From DASUCS01 sp041166745 (lineage in GTDB: Bacteria > Actinomycetota > Acidimicrobiia > Acidimicrobiales > JACDCH01): DNA of 64,000 bases. Where the stretch lies: NCBI GenBank assembly GCA_041166745.1, contig JBEEGH010000029.1, forward strand, positions 62,001 to 126,000, in the 5' to 3' direction. Below are positions 8,695 to 18,898 of this stretch, in pieces; position 1 is the first letter of the stretch, and the number at the start of each line of letters is the position of its first letter. The translations under genes were made by a program, and so were the position numbers. The notes under the pieces are model-generated. The model made no database searches. It saw only the letters and a program-made list of their open reading frames with translations, and had not been told where the DNA came from.

Positions 8695-8820
8695 CATTGG
8701 CCACTGCGACGGGGCCAGTTCCCAGTTGTCGTCATCCCGGTGATTCGTTCACCTCGGACAGCGGCAACTGGCAGCTGACCCGCCCCCGCAGCGGCGGTCA
8801 TTTGTATGTGTTGTAGAGAC

Positions 8821-9093
8821 TTAGCGTCGCAAGCCGAGCTTGGCGATGATGGTTCGGTACCGCTCGACGTCGTTGGCTCGGACATAGTCCAGGAGCCGGC
8901 GGCGGCGGCCGACGAGCATCAACAGTCCACGGCGACTGTGGTGATCCTTCTTGTGGATCTTCAGATGCTCGGTGAGGTGGTTGATGCGCTCACTGAGGAG
9001 GGCGATCTGGACCTCGGGAGATCCCGTGTCGGTGTCGTGCAGGCGGTGCTCGGCGATGACGCCGGGCTTTGCCAAATCGATCTTCTCGGACAT
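8821..9093 (-). CDS. rpsO: 30S ribosomal protein S15
   Basis: S15 binds the central domain of 16S rRNA and helps bridge to the large subunit. The 90-residue product has the family length, with the TGSPEVQIALLSERINHLTEHL and HHSRRGLLMLVGRRRRLLDYV segments that carry the rRNA contacts. ATG 9093 (MSEKIDL) is chosen over an in-frame upstream start because S15 normally begins just before this point. rpsO followed by pnp is a widely conserved pair. The 161-bp gap to pnp contains the hairpin at 8673 and complementary CCAGTTG/CAACTGG segments. Confidence 0.97.
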   Translation of the reverse strand: MSEKIDLAKPGVIAEHRLHDTDTGSPEVQIALLSERINHLTEHLKIHKKDHHSRRGLLMLVGRRRRLLDYVRANDVERYRTIIAKLGLRR

Positions 9094-9266
9094 GCGTGTA
9101 GTGATTCCTGGGGTGTAGAGGTGGGCGTTGGACCCGGCCATCCGGCCCGCGAGGCGAGGTGGACAGCGGAACGCCTTTTCAGGCGTCGAGGCAGGGTACC
9201 AGATGGACGAACTTTATTGAAAGTGCGCGAGGATTGGTCACCGTTCGTGGCGAATACTCGGGGCGG

Positions 9267-9821
9267 ATGGGACGGGGTCTCTGGGCCGGGCTCGTGGCAT
9301 TGAGTGTGCTCGCCGCGTGCTCGAGCGGCGGAGCGTCGGCCGCGAAGGCCACGAGTACCACGTCGGTAACGACGTCGACCACCGCTCCTACGACCACCAC
9401 CACGTCACCCGAAGACGCCGTGAAGAAGGCGTACCTCGATTACTGGACGATTCTTGACCGGCTCGCTGCAGCTCCAGACCCGGACGATCCAGCCCTTGCG
9501 CAGCGTGCGATTGAACCTGTGTTCTCCTCCGTCCAAGGAGATCTCTCTACTCGTAAGGCACAAGGACGAACGACGCGCCTCCCACCGAACTCAAAATACG
9601 CGCATCACATTCAGTCAGTCGTCATCCACGACGCAACAGCCAGCCTTGCCGACTGCTACGTCGATGATCGGGTTCAGTTCTCGGCCGACGGTGCAGTGAT
9701 CAACGACCACGTTTCGACGCTGACAGCAACCGTCACACTCGTCCAGATCGCAGGCGACTGGAAGGTCAGCGACGTTCAGATTCAAAAGCGCGGAGACGGA
9801 GACCTTGGATGCGCCGCATAG
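9267..9821 (+). CDS. Lipoprotein of unknown function
   Basis: No family recognised. The 184-residue product has a lipoprotein signal peptide: MGRGLW, a hydrophobic stretch, then the lipobox LAAC with Cys18. A Thr/Ser-rich linker follows (about residues 29-48). The globular part contains VKKAYLDYWTILDRL and ends with TVTLVQIAGDWKVSDVQIQ, a layout common in exported actinobacterial proteins with an NTF2-like fold. ATG 9267 is the start that gives a proper signal peptide. It overlaps the next gene by 13 bp, so the two exported proteins are probably made together. Divergent from rpsO. Confidence 0.75.
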   Translation: MGRGLWAGLVALSVLAACSSGGASAAKATSTTSVTTSTTAPTTTTTSPEDAVKKAYLDYWTILDRLAAAPDPDDPALAQRAIEPVFSSVQGDLSTRKAQGRTTRLPPNSKYAHHIQSVVIHDATASLADCYVDDRVQFSADGAVINDHVSTLTATVTLVQIAGDWKVSDVQIQKRGDGDLGCAA

Positions 9822-10624
9822 CTGTATTCGCCGTTCTCCTCGTTGCAGCGTTCGCAGGTCCCGCTTCCGCGGACGACTCCGACTACGGCGGCACCATCAA
9901 TCCGAAGGGTGATCCGGTTGTGTGGGTCAGCGAGCCGGGGGCGGATCCGGTGGGTACGCCTGGCGGTACCGGGTCGGTGGAGTGCTACCTCTACAACGTC
10001 ACCGACGTGTTCGTCGGCGACAACGTCGTCGGGATCGGCACGGAGCCCGAGCCGAATCCCGAGGAGGGCCACGGCTACCTCCTCGTCTGTTACGCCGTGC
10101 CGAGCGGCGACATCGACCTCGTCCAGATCATCACGTATCAGCCGGGCGTCAACATCATCACGCCGGGCTCGCTCGCGAACCAGGCACTCAAGGAGCTGCC
10201 GCTTCTGTATCCCCGTCCGCGCATGGCGCCACCGACGACGGTGAAACAGGTGGTCGGGATCCGCACCTGGATGTGGGTCGATCCCGCGGACTGGCGTCCC
10301 ATCTCGGCGACGGCGGCGATCCCCGGGCTCGCCGCGACCGTCACCGCTACGCCGACGAAGACGATCTGGGACATGGGCGACGGAGCAACCGTGATCTGCA
10401 ACGGCCCTGGCACGGTGTACGACCCGTCGGGGCCGGATGCGGAACAGCACTCCGACTGCAGCCACACCTATCAGCACGACGGCACGTACGACGTGCGCGC
10501 CACGATCGTGTGGAGCGTCACGTGGACTGCAACCAACGGAGCCAGCGGCAATCTCGGCCTCGTGCAACGGTCTACGCAGTTCGCGATCACCGTCGAGCAA
10601 CGCCAGGCCGTCATCAACGGCTGA
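9809..10624 (+). CDS. Secreted protein with PKD-like domain
   Basis: A protein of 271 residues with a signal peptide (MRRIAVFAVLLVAAFAGPASA, cleavage after ASA). The C-terminal half contains TIWDMGDGATVICNG and CSHTYQHDGTYDVRATIVW. These match the WDFGDG and H-x-Y-x-x-x-G-x-Y-x-V pattern of PKD beta-sandwich domains, which mediate binding in exported proteins. The N-terminal half is unassigned. The catalytic function, if any, is unknown. It starts inside the end of the upstream lipoprotein gene (13-bp overlap), which implies translational coupling. Confidence 0.75.
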   Translation: MRRIAVFAVLLVAAFAGPASADDSDYGGTINPKGDPVVWVSEPGADPVGTPGGTGSVECYLYNVTDVFVGDNVVGIGTEPEPNPEEGHGYLLVCYAVPSGDIDLVQIITYQPGVNIITPGSLANQALKELPLLYPRPRMAPPTTVKQVVGIRTWMWVDPADWRPISATAAIPGLAATVTATPTKTIWDMGDGATVICNGPGTVYDPSGPDAEQHSDCSHTYQHDGTYDVRATIVWSVTWTATNGASGNLGLVQRSTQFAITVEQRQAVING

Positions 10625-10694
10625 AAAAGTTTCGAAGAAATCCTCCGCGCAACGCCGCTGTAGGGCCTTCACTGTCACACCCCCTGAGCAGAAT

Positions 10695-11876
10695 GTGTGT
10701 GTGCTCCCGGCCACCGACATTCGCGACGAGCTCCAGGCGCGCGTGTCGATGCTCCGTCCGGAGTTGCTCGCACCCGACGACGCGGCCCAGCAGATTGCGA
10801 TCTACACCGAGATCGAGCGGCTCGGTGCCGCGGCAAAGTTGTTGTTGGCGAAGCGAGCGGCCGATTCTGGTGAATGGCACAAGCACGGTCACCGATCTGC
10901 CGCGCACTGGCTCGCCAACGAGTCGGGCACCTCGATCGGTGTGGCGATCGCCGCGCTCGAGACGTCAGAGCGGCTGACCGAGCTCGACGACACGCGCGAC
11001 AAGCTCACCGCCGGTCAGCTCTCGCAGGCTCAGGTCACCGAGATCGCTTCCGCCGCCCTCACCGATCCCGATGCCGAGCAGGAGCTCCTCCGCGTCGCGA
11101 GCACCGAAGGCTTCAAGACGCTGAAGGAGAAGTGCCTGCGCGTCCGAGCCGCGGCGACCGACGGCCAGGCCCGGCACGACAAGATCCACGCCGCTCGCTT
11201 CTTCCGCCACTGGGAAGACAACGAGGGCGCGGTCCGGGGCGAGTTCAAGCTCACGCCGACGGCTGCTGCCCCACTCCTCGCGCGGATCGATGCCGAGCGC
11301 GAACGAATCTTCCGAGACGCCCGAAAGCAAGGACGTAGGGAGTCCTACGCCGCGTACTCCGCCGATGCCCTTGCTGCGCTCGGCGCCGAGGGCACCGGCG
11401 GCACCTCTGACTGCAAGATCATCGCCACCGTCTCGCACGACGCGCTCGTCCGTGGCCATGCCGAGGCCGGCGAGACCTGCGAGATCGCCGGCGTAGGTCC
11501 GGTGCCAGTCGACACCGTCAAAGCAATGATGGAAGACGGGTTCCTCGCGGCTGTCGTCACCGACGGCGTCGACGTCTACACGGTGGCCCATCTCGGTCGG
11601 AAGCCAACCGCGCATCAACGAACGGCGCTCGAGGCACGCGGCCGGCAGTGCGAGATTCCCGGGTGCGGATCCACGATGAGCCTCGAGATCCACCACATGA
11701 ACAAGTGGGCCGAGACCTACGAGACGTCGCTCCGGTCCCTTGCATGGGCCTGCAAGCGCGATCACGACCAGATCACATACGACGGCTTCGAGCTCAGCGG
11801 CCCGCCGGGTGATCGAATGTGGATCTCACCGGATGGAAGCGTCAAGTACCAGCGACCGCCCCCCGGTGCTCCGTAG
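10695..11876 (+). CDS. 13E12/DUF222-type HNH endonuclease-like protein
   Basis: A protein of about 393 residues from the multi-copy actinobacterial 13E12 repeat family: a helical DUF222-like N-terminal region (with HGHRSAAHWLANESGTS) and a C-terminal HNH domain. The HNH part reads CEIPGC, then LEIHHMNKW, then CKRDHDQITYDGFEL, giving zinc-binding cysteines and the catalytic histidine pair. Such proteins are thought to cut or bind DNA, but their role is not settled. The start is uncertain: GTG 10695 or GTG 10701, both lacking a good ribosome site. It is convergent with the hydrolase gene, with only 20 bp between them. Confidence 0.85.
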   Translation: MCVLPATDIRDELQARVSMLRPELLAPDDAAQQIAIYTEIERLGAAAKLLLAKRAADSGEWHKHGHRSAAHWLANESGTSIGVAIAALETSERLTELDDTRDKLTAGQLSQAQVTEIASAALTDPDAEQELLRVASTEGFKTLKEKCLRVRAAATDGQARHDKIHAARFFRHWEDNEGAVRGEFKLTPTAAAPLLARIDAERERIFRDARKQGRRESYAAYSADALAALGAEGTGGTSDCKIIATVSHDALVRGHAEAGETCEIAGVGPVPVDTVKAMMEDGFLAAVVTDGVDVYTVAHLGRKPTAHQRTALEARGRQCEIPGCGSTMSLEIHHMNKWAETYETSLRSLAWACKRDHDQITYDGFELSGPPGDRMWISPDGSVKYQRPPPGAP

Positions 11877-11896
11877 CGCGAGTCCGACGAGGGTAG

Positions 11897-12985
11897 TCAG
11901 TCCATCGTGACGGTGAAGCGATACCGCGGGCGGCGGTGGTACTCCTCGAGATCCTCGAACTCGTGCTCGTCGGGCGTGAGACGCACGGCGAGCGAATCCG
12001 GCGTGTAGAAGACCGACTCGATCTCGTCGTCGGTGGCACCGTTCGGATCGACGCCGCCGGCGAGGATGGCCTTGAGCACGGCCGTGCCGAGCCGTCCCCT
12101 CATGAGGCGATGCATGATCGCCGGCAGCGACTCCGGGTCTTTCAACAGCCACGAATGGCTACCGCCGTGCACGACGACGAGCTCGCCACGGCTGCGCCTC
12201 GCGGCCGAGCGAGCGGTGGAGATCGGTACCGCCATGTCGCGATCGCCGTGGATGGCGAACACCGGCACGCGATCCTCTGCGAGGCGCTCCAGCATCCATC
12301 GGCTTCCCTTCGACCGCATGATCGAGATCGCCGGGCCCGCCATACGCCAAGGACGACGCAGATGCCCGAGCATCGTCGGCGCGACGAGCCGGCCGAGTTT
12401 GCGGGCCTGCGCGGGATCGCGAAACAACGGGACCGTCGTCAGGGTGTCGACCACCAGCCCCGCGCCCACGCCGGCTAGCAGCGGCGGACAGATCCGGAAC
12501 AGGTTGACCATCCGGTCCCACGTGTCACCGACGATCGCGTCGAGCAGCAGCACGGCGATGGCCTGATCGGTGTGGTTCGCCGCGAGCTCAGTCACGAGGC
12601 GTCCACCCATCGAGTGTCCGGCGAGCACGGCCTTCTCTACGCCGAGGTGGTTGAGGGCTTTGCCGAGCAACTCGGTGTAGCTGGTGAGCGTGCCCGCACC
12701 GGTGGGAAGGCCGAGCGTGGCACCGTGACCGGCGACATCGATGGCAACGACCTTGAACCCGAGCGAAACGATGCGCGACAACGTCTGCGCGTAGAGAATC
12801 CCTTCGGCGGAGAATCCGTGCACGACGACCAGCGGAACGCCACGACCGCAGACGGCAACGCCGACCTCGTGACCGTTGTCGAGCGTGATGAGGTGACGAG
12901 CGAGCTGTGGCATGACGACGCGACCGTGTTGTGCCTCGACGGGCGTACGCGTTGGCCCAACGATGGGAGTCGTCACCTCGCCCAT
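11897..12985 (-). CDS. Alpha/beta hydrolase
   Basis: A 362-residue alpha/beta-hydrolase. The segment PLVVVHGFSAEG supplies the oxyanion HG, and AGHSMGG carries the nucleophilic Ser elbow. FAIHGDRDMAVPI gives the acidic member, and GGSHSWLLKDPE the catalytic His. A C-terminal extension of about 65 residues with many acidic residues follows the core and is not part of the fold. The substrate (ester, epoxide or lactone) cannot be assigned. It is downstream of ribF on the same strand with a gap of 47 bp. ATG 12985 is used; ATG 12913 is an alternative. Confidence 0.88.
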   Translation of the reverse strand: MGEVTTPIVGPTRTPVEAQHGRVVMPQLARHLITLDNGHEVGVAVCGRGVPLVVVHGFSAEGILYAQTLSRIVSLGFKVVAIDVAGHGATLGLPTGAGTLTSYTELLGKALNHLGVEKAVLAGHSMGGRLVTELAANHTDQAIAVLLLDAIVGDTWDRMVNLFRICPPLLAGVGAGLVVDTLTTVPLFRDPAQARKLGRLVAPTMLGHLRRPWRMAGPAISIMRSKGSRWMLERLAEDRVPVFAIHGDRDMAVPISTARSAARRSRGELVVVHGGSHSWLLKDPESLPAIMHRLMRGRLGTAVLKAILAGGVDPNGATDDEIESVFYTPDSLAVRLTPDEHEFEDLEEYHRRPRYRFTVTMD

Positions 12986-13032
12986 GCCCCCAGTGTGGCA
13001 AAAGTTGTCAGCGCAACTGGTGCATGTCGGGT

Positions 13033-13986
13033 TTATGAACCGAGCATTCGGCGCGCTTCGTCACAATCGCGATGCATCTGGGCCAGCAGTTCGTCGACCG
13101 AATCGAACTTCACCTCGTCGCGCAGGTGAGCGACGAATCGAATCTTGGCCTCTTCGTCGTACAGGTCGCCCTCCCAATCGAGGAGGTGCACCTCGAGCAA
13201 TCGGTAGGGCTGCGCCTCGTAGACCGTCGGACGGCGACCGAGCGAGATAGCCCCCGACAGTCGCTCACCCGACGGACGCTCGTACCAACCGGCGTAGATG
13301 CCGTCGGCCGGCAACAGGATCTCCTCCGACACCGCGACGTTGGCAGTCGGAAAACCCCATGTGCGACCGCGCTCGTCGCCATGCTCGACCACGCCGCGCA
13401 CTTCGTACTCATGTCCGAGCAGGCGCGTGGCGAGCGCGACATCGCCGGCCAGGAGAGCCCGGCGTATCGCCGTCGACGAGACCTGCAACTCGTCGCGGGC
13501 AGGAGCTCCGTCGGCGCCGACGAGCGACATCCCGATCACCTCGAACCCGTGCTCCCGACCCATTTGCTCGAGCAGCGCGACGTTGCCGCGTCGCTGGTGG
13601 CCGAAATGGAAGTCGGCGCCGACAACCACGAGCTTGGCGTTGAGACAGTTCACCAGCACCTCGCGCACGAAGTCTTCGGCTGACTCCCTCGAACGCTCCT
13701 CGTCGAAGTGGACCACGAGCGCGTAGTCGACACCCGTCTGCTCGAGCAGCTCGAGCTTCTGGTCGAGGTCGGTGAGCAACCGCGGCGCTGACTCGGGCCG
13801 AACGACGCTCGCCGGATGACGATCGAAGGTGACCACGGCGGTGGCGAGCCCGCGCTCGCCGGCAAGGTGTCGCACGGTACTGATGACGGCGCGATGGCCG
13901 CGGTGAACACCGTCGTACGCCCCGATCGTCACGGCCGTGCCTTGCGGCGGCCGCGGGCAGGCGTCGAGGGCGCGCAACGTCTGCAT
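13033..13986 (-). CDS. ribF: Bifunctional riboflavin kinase/FAD synthetase
   Basis: Phosphorylates riboflavin to FMN and adenylates FMN to FAD. The N-terminal nucleotidyltransferase domain shows GAYDGVHRGH and the FHFGHQRRGN motif. STAIRRAL closes this domain, and the C-terminal kinase domain shows WGFPTANV and GAISLGRRPT. The length, 317 residues, is normal. It follows truB by 9 bp on the same strand, as in many bacteria (the rbfA-truB-ribF order). No riboswitch was recognised upstream, which is expected because it is inside an operon. Confidence 0.96.
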   Translation of the reverse strand: MQTLRALDACPRPPQGTAVTIGAYDGVHRGHRAVISTVRHLAGERGLATAVVTFDRHPASVVRPESAPRLLTDLDQKLELLEQTGVDYALVVHFDEERSRESAEDFVREVLVNCLNAKLVVVGADFHFGHQRRGNVALLEQMGREHGFEVIGMSLVGADGAPARDELQVSSTAIRRALLAGDVALATRLLGHEYEVRGVVEHGDERGRTWGFPTANVAVSEEILLPADGIYAGWYERPSGERLSGAISLGRRPTVYEAQPYRLLEVHLLDWEGDLYDEEAKIRFVAHLRDEVKFDSVDELLAQMHRDCDEARRMLGS

Positions 13987-13995
13987 GCGCGGACC

Positions 13996-14844
13996 TTACG
14001 CGATGACCACTGCAGGCTTGACGGTGTCGCCGCGATGCGGCTCGTACACGGCCAAGAGCGCGCCCGACTCGTCGAGCACCGCCCACGGACCATCGCCTTC
14101 GACGTTGAGGTCGCCGCGCGGCAGCACCTTGCCGCTACCGAGGAGCTCTCGACTCGCCACGACGTTCGGGTAGTCGCGCAACGCAACCGCCGGCGGTAGC
14201 ACGGCGCCGTCGTCCACGGCGTCGATCTGGCGGGCCTCGGCCAGCGTGAACGAGCCGATGGCCGTGCGGCGCAGGTTGCGCAGGTGTCCGCCGCCGCCGA
14301 GCGCCGCACCCAGATCGGCGGCCAGCGAGCGGACGTACGTGCCCGACGAGCACTCGACCTCGATGCGATAGACGAGTGGATCGTCCGTCGGTTCGACAGC
14401 GAAACGGTGGACGGTCACTGGCCGGGGCTCGCGCTCGACCTCGATGCCGGCGCGCGCCAGTTCGTGCAGTCGTTTGCCACCGATCCGCACAGCCGACACC
14501 ATCGGCGGGATCTGCAGGATGTCGCCGGTCAGCGTCGCTGCCGCGGCCCGCACCTCGTCGATCGTCACCTCCATGGCGTGCGTCGCCAGCACGTCGCCCG
14601 ACGCATCGAGCGTCGATGTCGACACCCCGAGAACGACCTCGCCCGTGTAGGTCTTCGGCAGCACCGTGAGGAAACGCAGCAGTCGAGTGACGCGACCGAC
14701 GCCGATGAGCAAGACACCGGTCGCATCAGGATCGAGCGTGCCGGAGTGGCCGACCTTCTTCGTTCGCAGGATGCCGCGCAACTTGGCGACGACGTCATGC
14801 GACGTCCATGCCGCCTCCTTGTCGATGACGACGAGGCCGTCCAT
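13996..14844 (-). CDS. truB: tRNA pseudouridine(55) synthase
   Basis: Converts U55 of tRNA to pseudouridine. MDGLVVIDKEAAWTSHDVV is the family N-terminus, and GHSGTLDPDATGVL holds the catalytic Asp at residue 38. SSGTYVRSLAADLG is another conserved TruB segment, and the C-terminal part forms the usual PUA-like extension; length 282 residues. ATG 14844 is chosen; an in-frame GTG at 14871 would put family-foreign residues encoded by the palindrome at the front. No clear ribosome site precedes 14844: the preceding bases belong to the dispersed palindrome (14851-14898). Translation may therefore depend on coupling to rbfA, whose stop lies within that palindrome. Confidence 0.95.
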   Translation of the reverse strand: MDGLVVIDKEAAWTSHDVVAKLRGILRTKKVGHSGTLDPDATGVLLIGVGRVTRLLRFLTVLPKTYTGEVVLGVSTSTLDASGDVLATHAMEVTIDEVRAAAATLTGDILQIPPMVSAVRIGGKRLHELARAGIEVEREPRPVTVHRFAVEPTDDPLVYRIEVECSSGTYVRSLAADLGAALGGGGHLRNLRRTAIGSFTLAEARQIDAVDDGAVLPPAVALRDYPNVVASRELLGSGKVLPRGDLNVEGDGPWAVLDESGALLAVYEPHRGDTVKPAVVIA

Positions 14845-14850
14845 CAAGCG

Positions 14851-14898
14851 AAATCCCGTGCATAGCCACACGAAAAGGTGTGGCTATGCACGGGAATT
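14851..14898. repeat. Dispersed palindromic element, copy 2
   Basis: Two 21-nt arms around a GAAAAG loop, pairing at 20 of 21 positions. The left arm contains AAATCCCGTGCATAG and the right arm CTATGCACGGGAATT. It spans the rbfA-truB junction: the rbfA stop (14884-14886) is inside the right arm, and the truB ATG begins 7 bp beyond the left arm. Copies 1 and 3 lie at 3283 and 32466. Confidence 0.88.
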
Positions 14899-15288
14899 CC
14901 CCGGGTCGGGGTCGGGGTCGGGGTCGGCGTCGTCATCCTGGAGACGGCGGAGGAGCGCTTCGAGGCGGCCGGCCGACCGTTCGACCTCGTCGGCGCGGAA
15001 CGCGAGCAGCGGCGTTCGCTTGATGCGGGCTTGCTTCGCGATGGACGCCTGCAGGCGGATCCGGTGCTCGTGCAATGCCGCCAGCACCTCCTTGTCGCGC
15101 TTCGTGCCGGAGGGCGTATCGACATAGATGGTGGCGTGGCGTAGGTCGGGTTCGACATCGACGCTCATGACGGTCACGAGTTCGAGGCGCTCGTCGTCGA
15201 TGCGCTCGATCTCCTCCGCGACGATCTGGTGGAGCAGCTCCTTGAGTCGTGCCGTGCGCGGGTAGCGGCGCGGGCTTCGGCCTACCAT
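14884..15288 (-). CDS. rbfA: Ribosome-binding factor A
   Basis: Binds the 30S subunit during late 16S maturation. The 134-residue product begins MVGRSPRRYPRTARLKELLHQ and continues with the KH-like core (VTVMSVDVEPDLRHATIYV). The C-terminal tail is unusual: an Asp-Pro repeat encoded by tandem GGGTCG hexamers, then GNSRA and a TAG stop supplied by the palindrome. The native end of the gene may therefore have been replaced or extended. ATG 15288 overlaps the stop of the DUF503 gene by one base. It is part of the infB-DUF503-rbfA-truB-ribF series. Confidence 0.94.
   Translation of the reverse strand: MVGRSPRRYPRTARLKELLHQIVAEEIERIDDERLELVTVMSVDVEPDLRHATIYVDTPSGTKRDKEVLAALHEHRIRLQASIAKQARIKRTPLLAFRADEVERSAGRLEALLRRLQDDDADPDPDPDPGNSRA
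14903..14932. repeat. Tandem hexamer repeat GGGTCG
   Basis: Four perfect GGGTCG copies plus one degenerate copy, inside the 3' end of rbfA, where they encode a Pro-Asp run on the minus strand. The array begins 4 bp from palindrome copy 2. A single GGGTCGGG also flanks palindrome copy 3, so the hexamer may derive from the element flank. Confidence 0.8.
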
Positions 15289-15557
15289 CAGTCGGCCTCC
15301 ATCCAGCGCAACGACGAGTCGACGACTTCCACCTCGGGGAACGACCAGACGAACCGTTCGACGGCCTCGAGCACTTCGCGCACGTGCGACTCCGACCCGG
15401 CAACCGCTGCGAACCCGAGCTCGGCGCGCTGCCACTTGTCCTGATGGTCGACTTCGGCCGCCGCGACGCTGAATCGTCGGAGCGCACCCTGCACGATCGT
15501 CTTGACCACCGCCCGTTTCTCCTTCAGCGAGTGGCAGTCGGGCAGACGCAGATCCAC
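15288..15557 (-). CDS. DUF503 (YlxP-like) protein
   Basis: Small conserved protein found between infB and rbfA in many Gram-positive bacteria. LRLPDCHSLKEKRAVVKTIVQGALRRFSVAAAEV is the DUF503 core, and it continues with an LGFAAVAGSESHVREVLEAV segment. Its role is not firmly known; the context suggests ribosome assembly. The start is uncertain. The family usually has about eight more residues, but no ATG, GTG or TTG exists there in frame. GTG 15557 (89 residues) is the nearest, 11 bp after the infB stop; the next in-frame start is well inside infB (15656). Confidence 0.8.
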   Translation of the reverse strand: MDLRLPDCHSLKEKRAVVKTIVQGALRRFSVAAAEVDHQDKWQRAELGFAAVAGSESHVREVLEAVERFVWSFPEVEVVDSSLRWMEAD

Positions 15558-15568
15558 CGCCAGAGACG

Positions 15569-18577
<3,009 letters not shown>

Positions 18578-18632
18578 AGAGGTTCCCTTACCTTGTCGAT
18601 TCAGCAGCCGCCGCTCGACCGAGCAGCGGGTT

Positions 18633-18893
18633 CTAGTCTCGCGCAGCCGGCCCGGACGGCACGAAGTCCGTTCGGAGTCTCCCGAGCGCCGAGGCATTCA
18701 CCTCGGCCCGCAAGGCCCTGGCAAAGGCCCGCCGGCGCACGGCAGCATCGAAACACGAGAGCGATCCCTGGCAGAGCCAGGCACCCCGGCCCGGCAGTGT
18801 ACGTCCGAGGCTCAGGCTTCCATCACCGGTGCGCACCACTCGCACCAATTCGGCCTGCGAGCGTCGTGTGAGGCACCCGACGCAGGTCCGGAC
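18633..18893 (-). CDS. ylxR: YlxR-family RNA-binding protein (start not determined)
   Basis: Small basic protein that sits between nusA and infB in many bacteria; family members bind RNA or nucleoid DNA. RTCVGCLTRRSQAELVRVV is the family N-terminal motif, and LPGRGAWLCQGSLSCFDAAVRRRAF the C-terminal motif; RALRAEV follows. The coordinate given begins at the first residue of the conserved core, not at a start codon. No ATG, GTG or TTG is in frame between there and a GTG roughly 60 codons upstream inside nusA. The true start may be a rare codon close to the nusA stop (18899). Confidence 0.8.
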   Translation of the reverse strand, partial: VRTCVGCLTRRSQAELVRVVRTGDGSLSLGRTLPGRGAWLCQGSLSCFDAAVRRRAFARALRAEVNASALGRLRTDFVPSGPAARD

Positions 18894-18898
18894 GGCCG

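Noticed and set aside
6626..8743. 705-codon plus-strand open frame antisense to pnp
   Set aside because: pnp has all its domains on the other strand; the antisense frame is a codon-bias shadow without motifs.
13987..14843. FMN riboswitch before ribF
   Set aside because: ribF is 9 bp after truB inside an operon, and no conserved RFN-type segments are seen.
14903..14932. GGGTCG array as a possible CRISPR or origin repeat
   Set aside because: Six-base units without spacers, inside rbfA coding sequence; a microsatellite.
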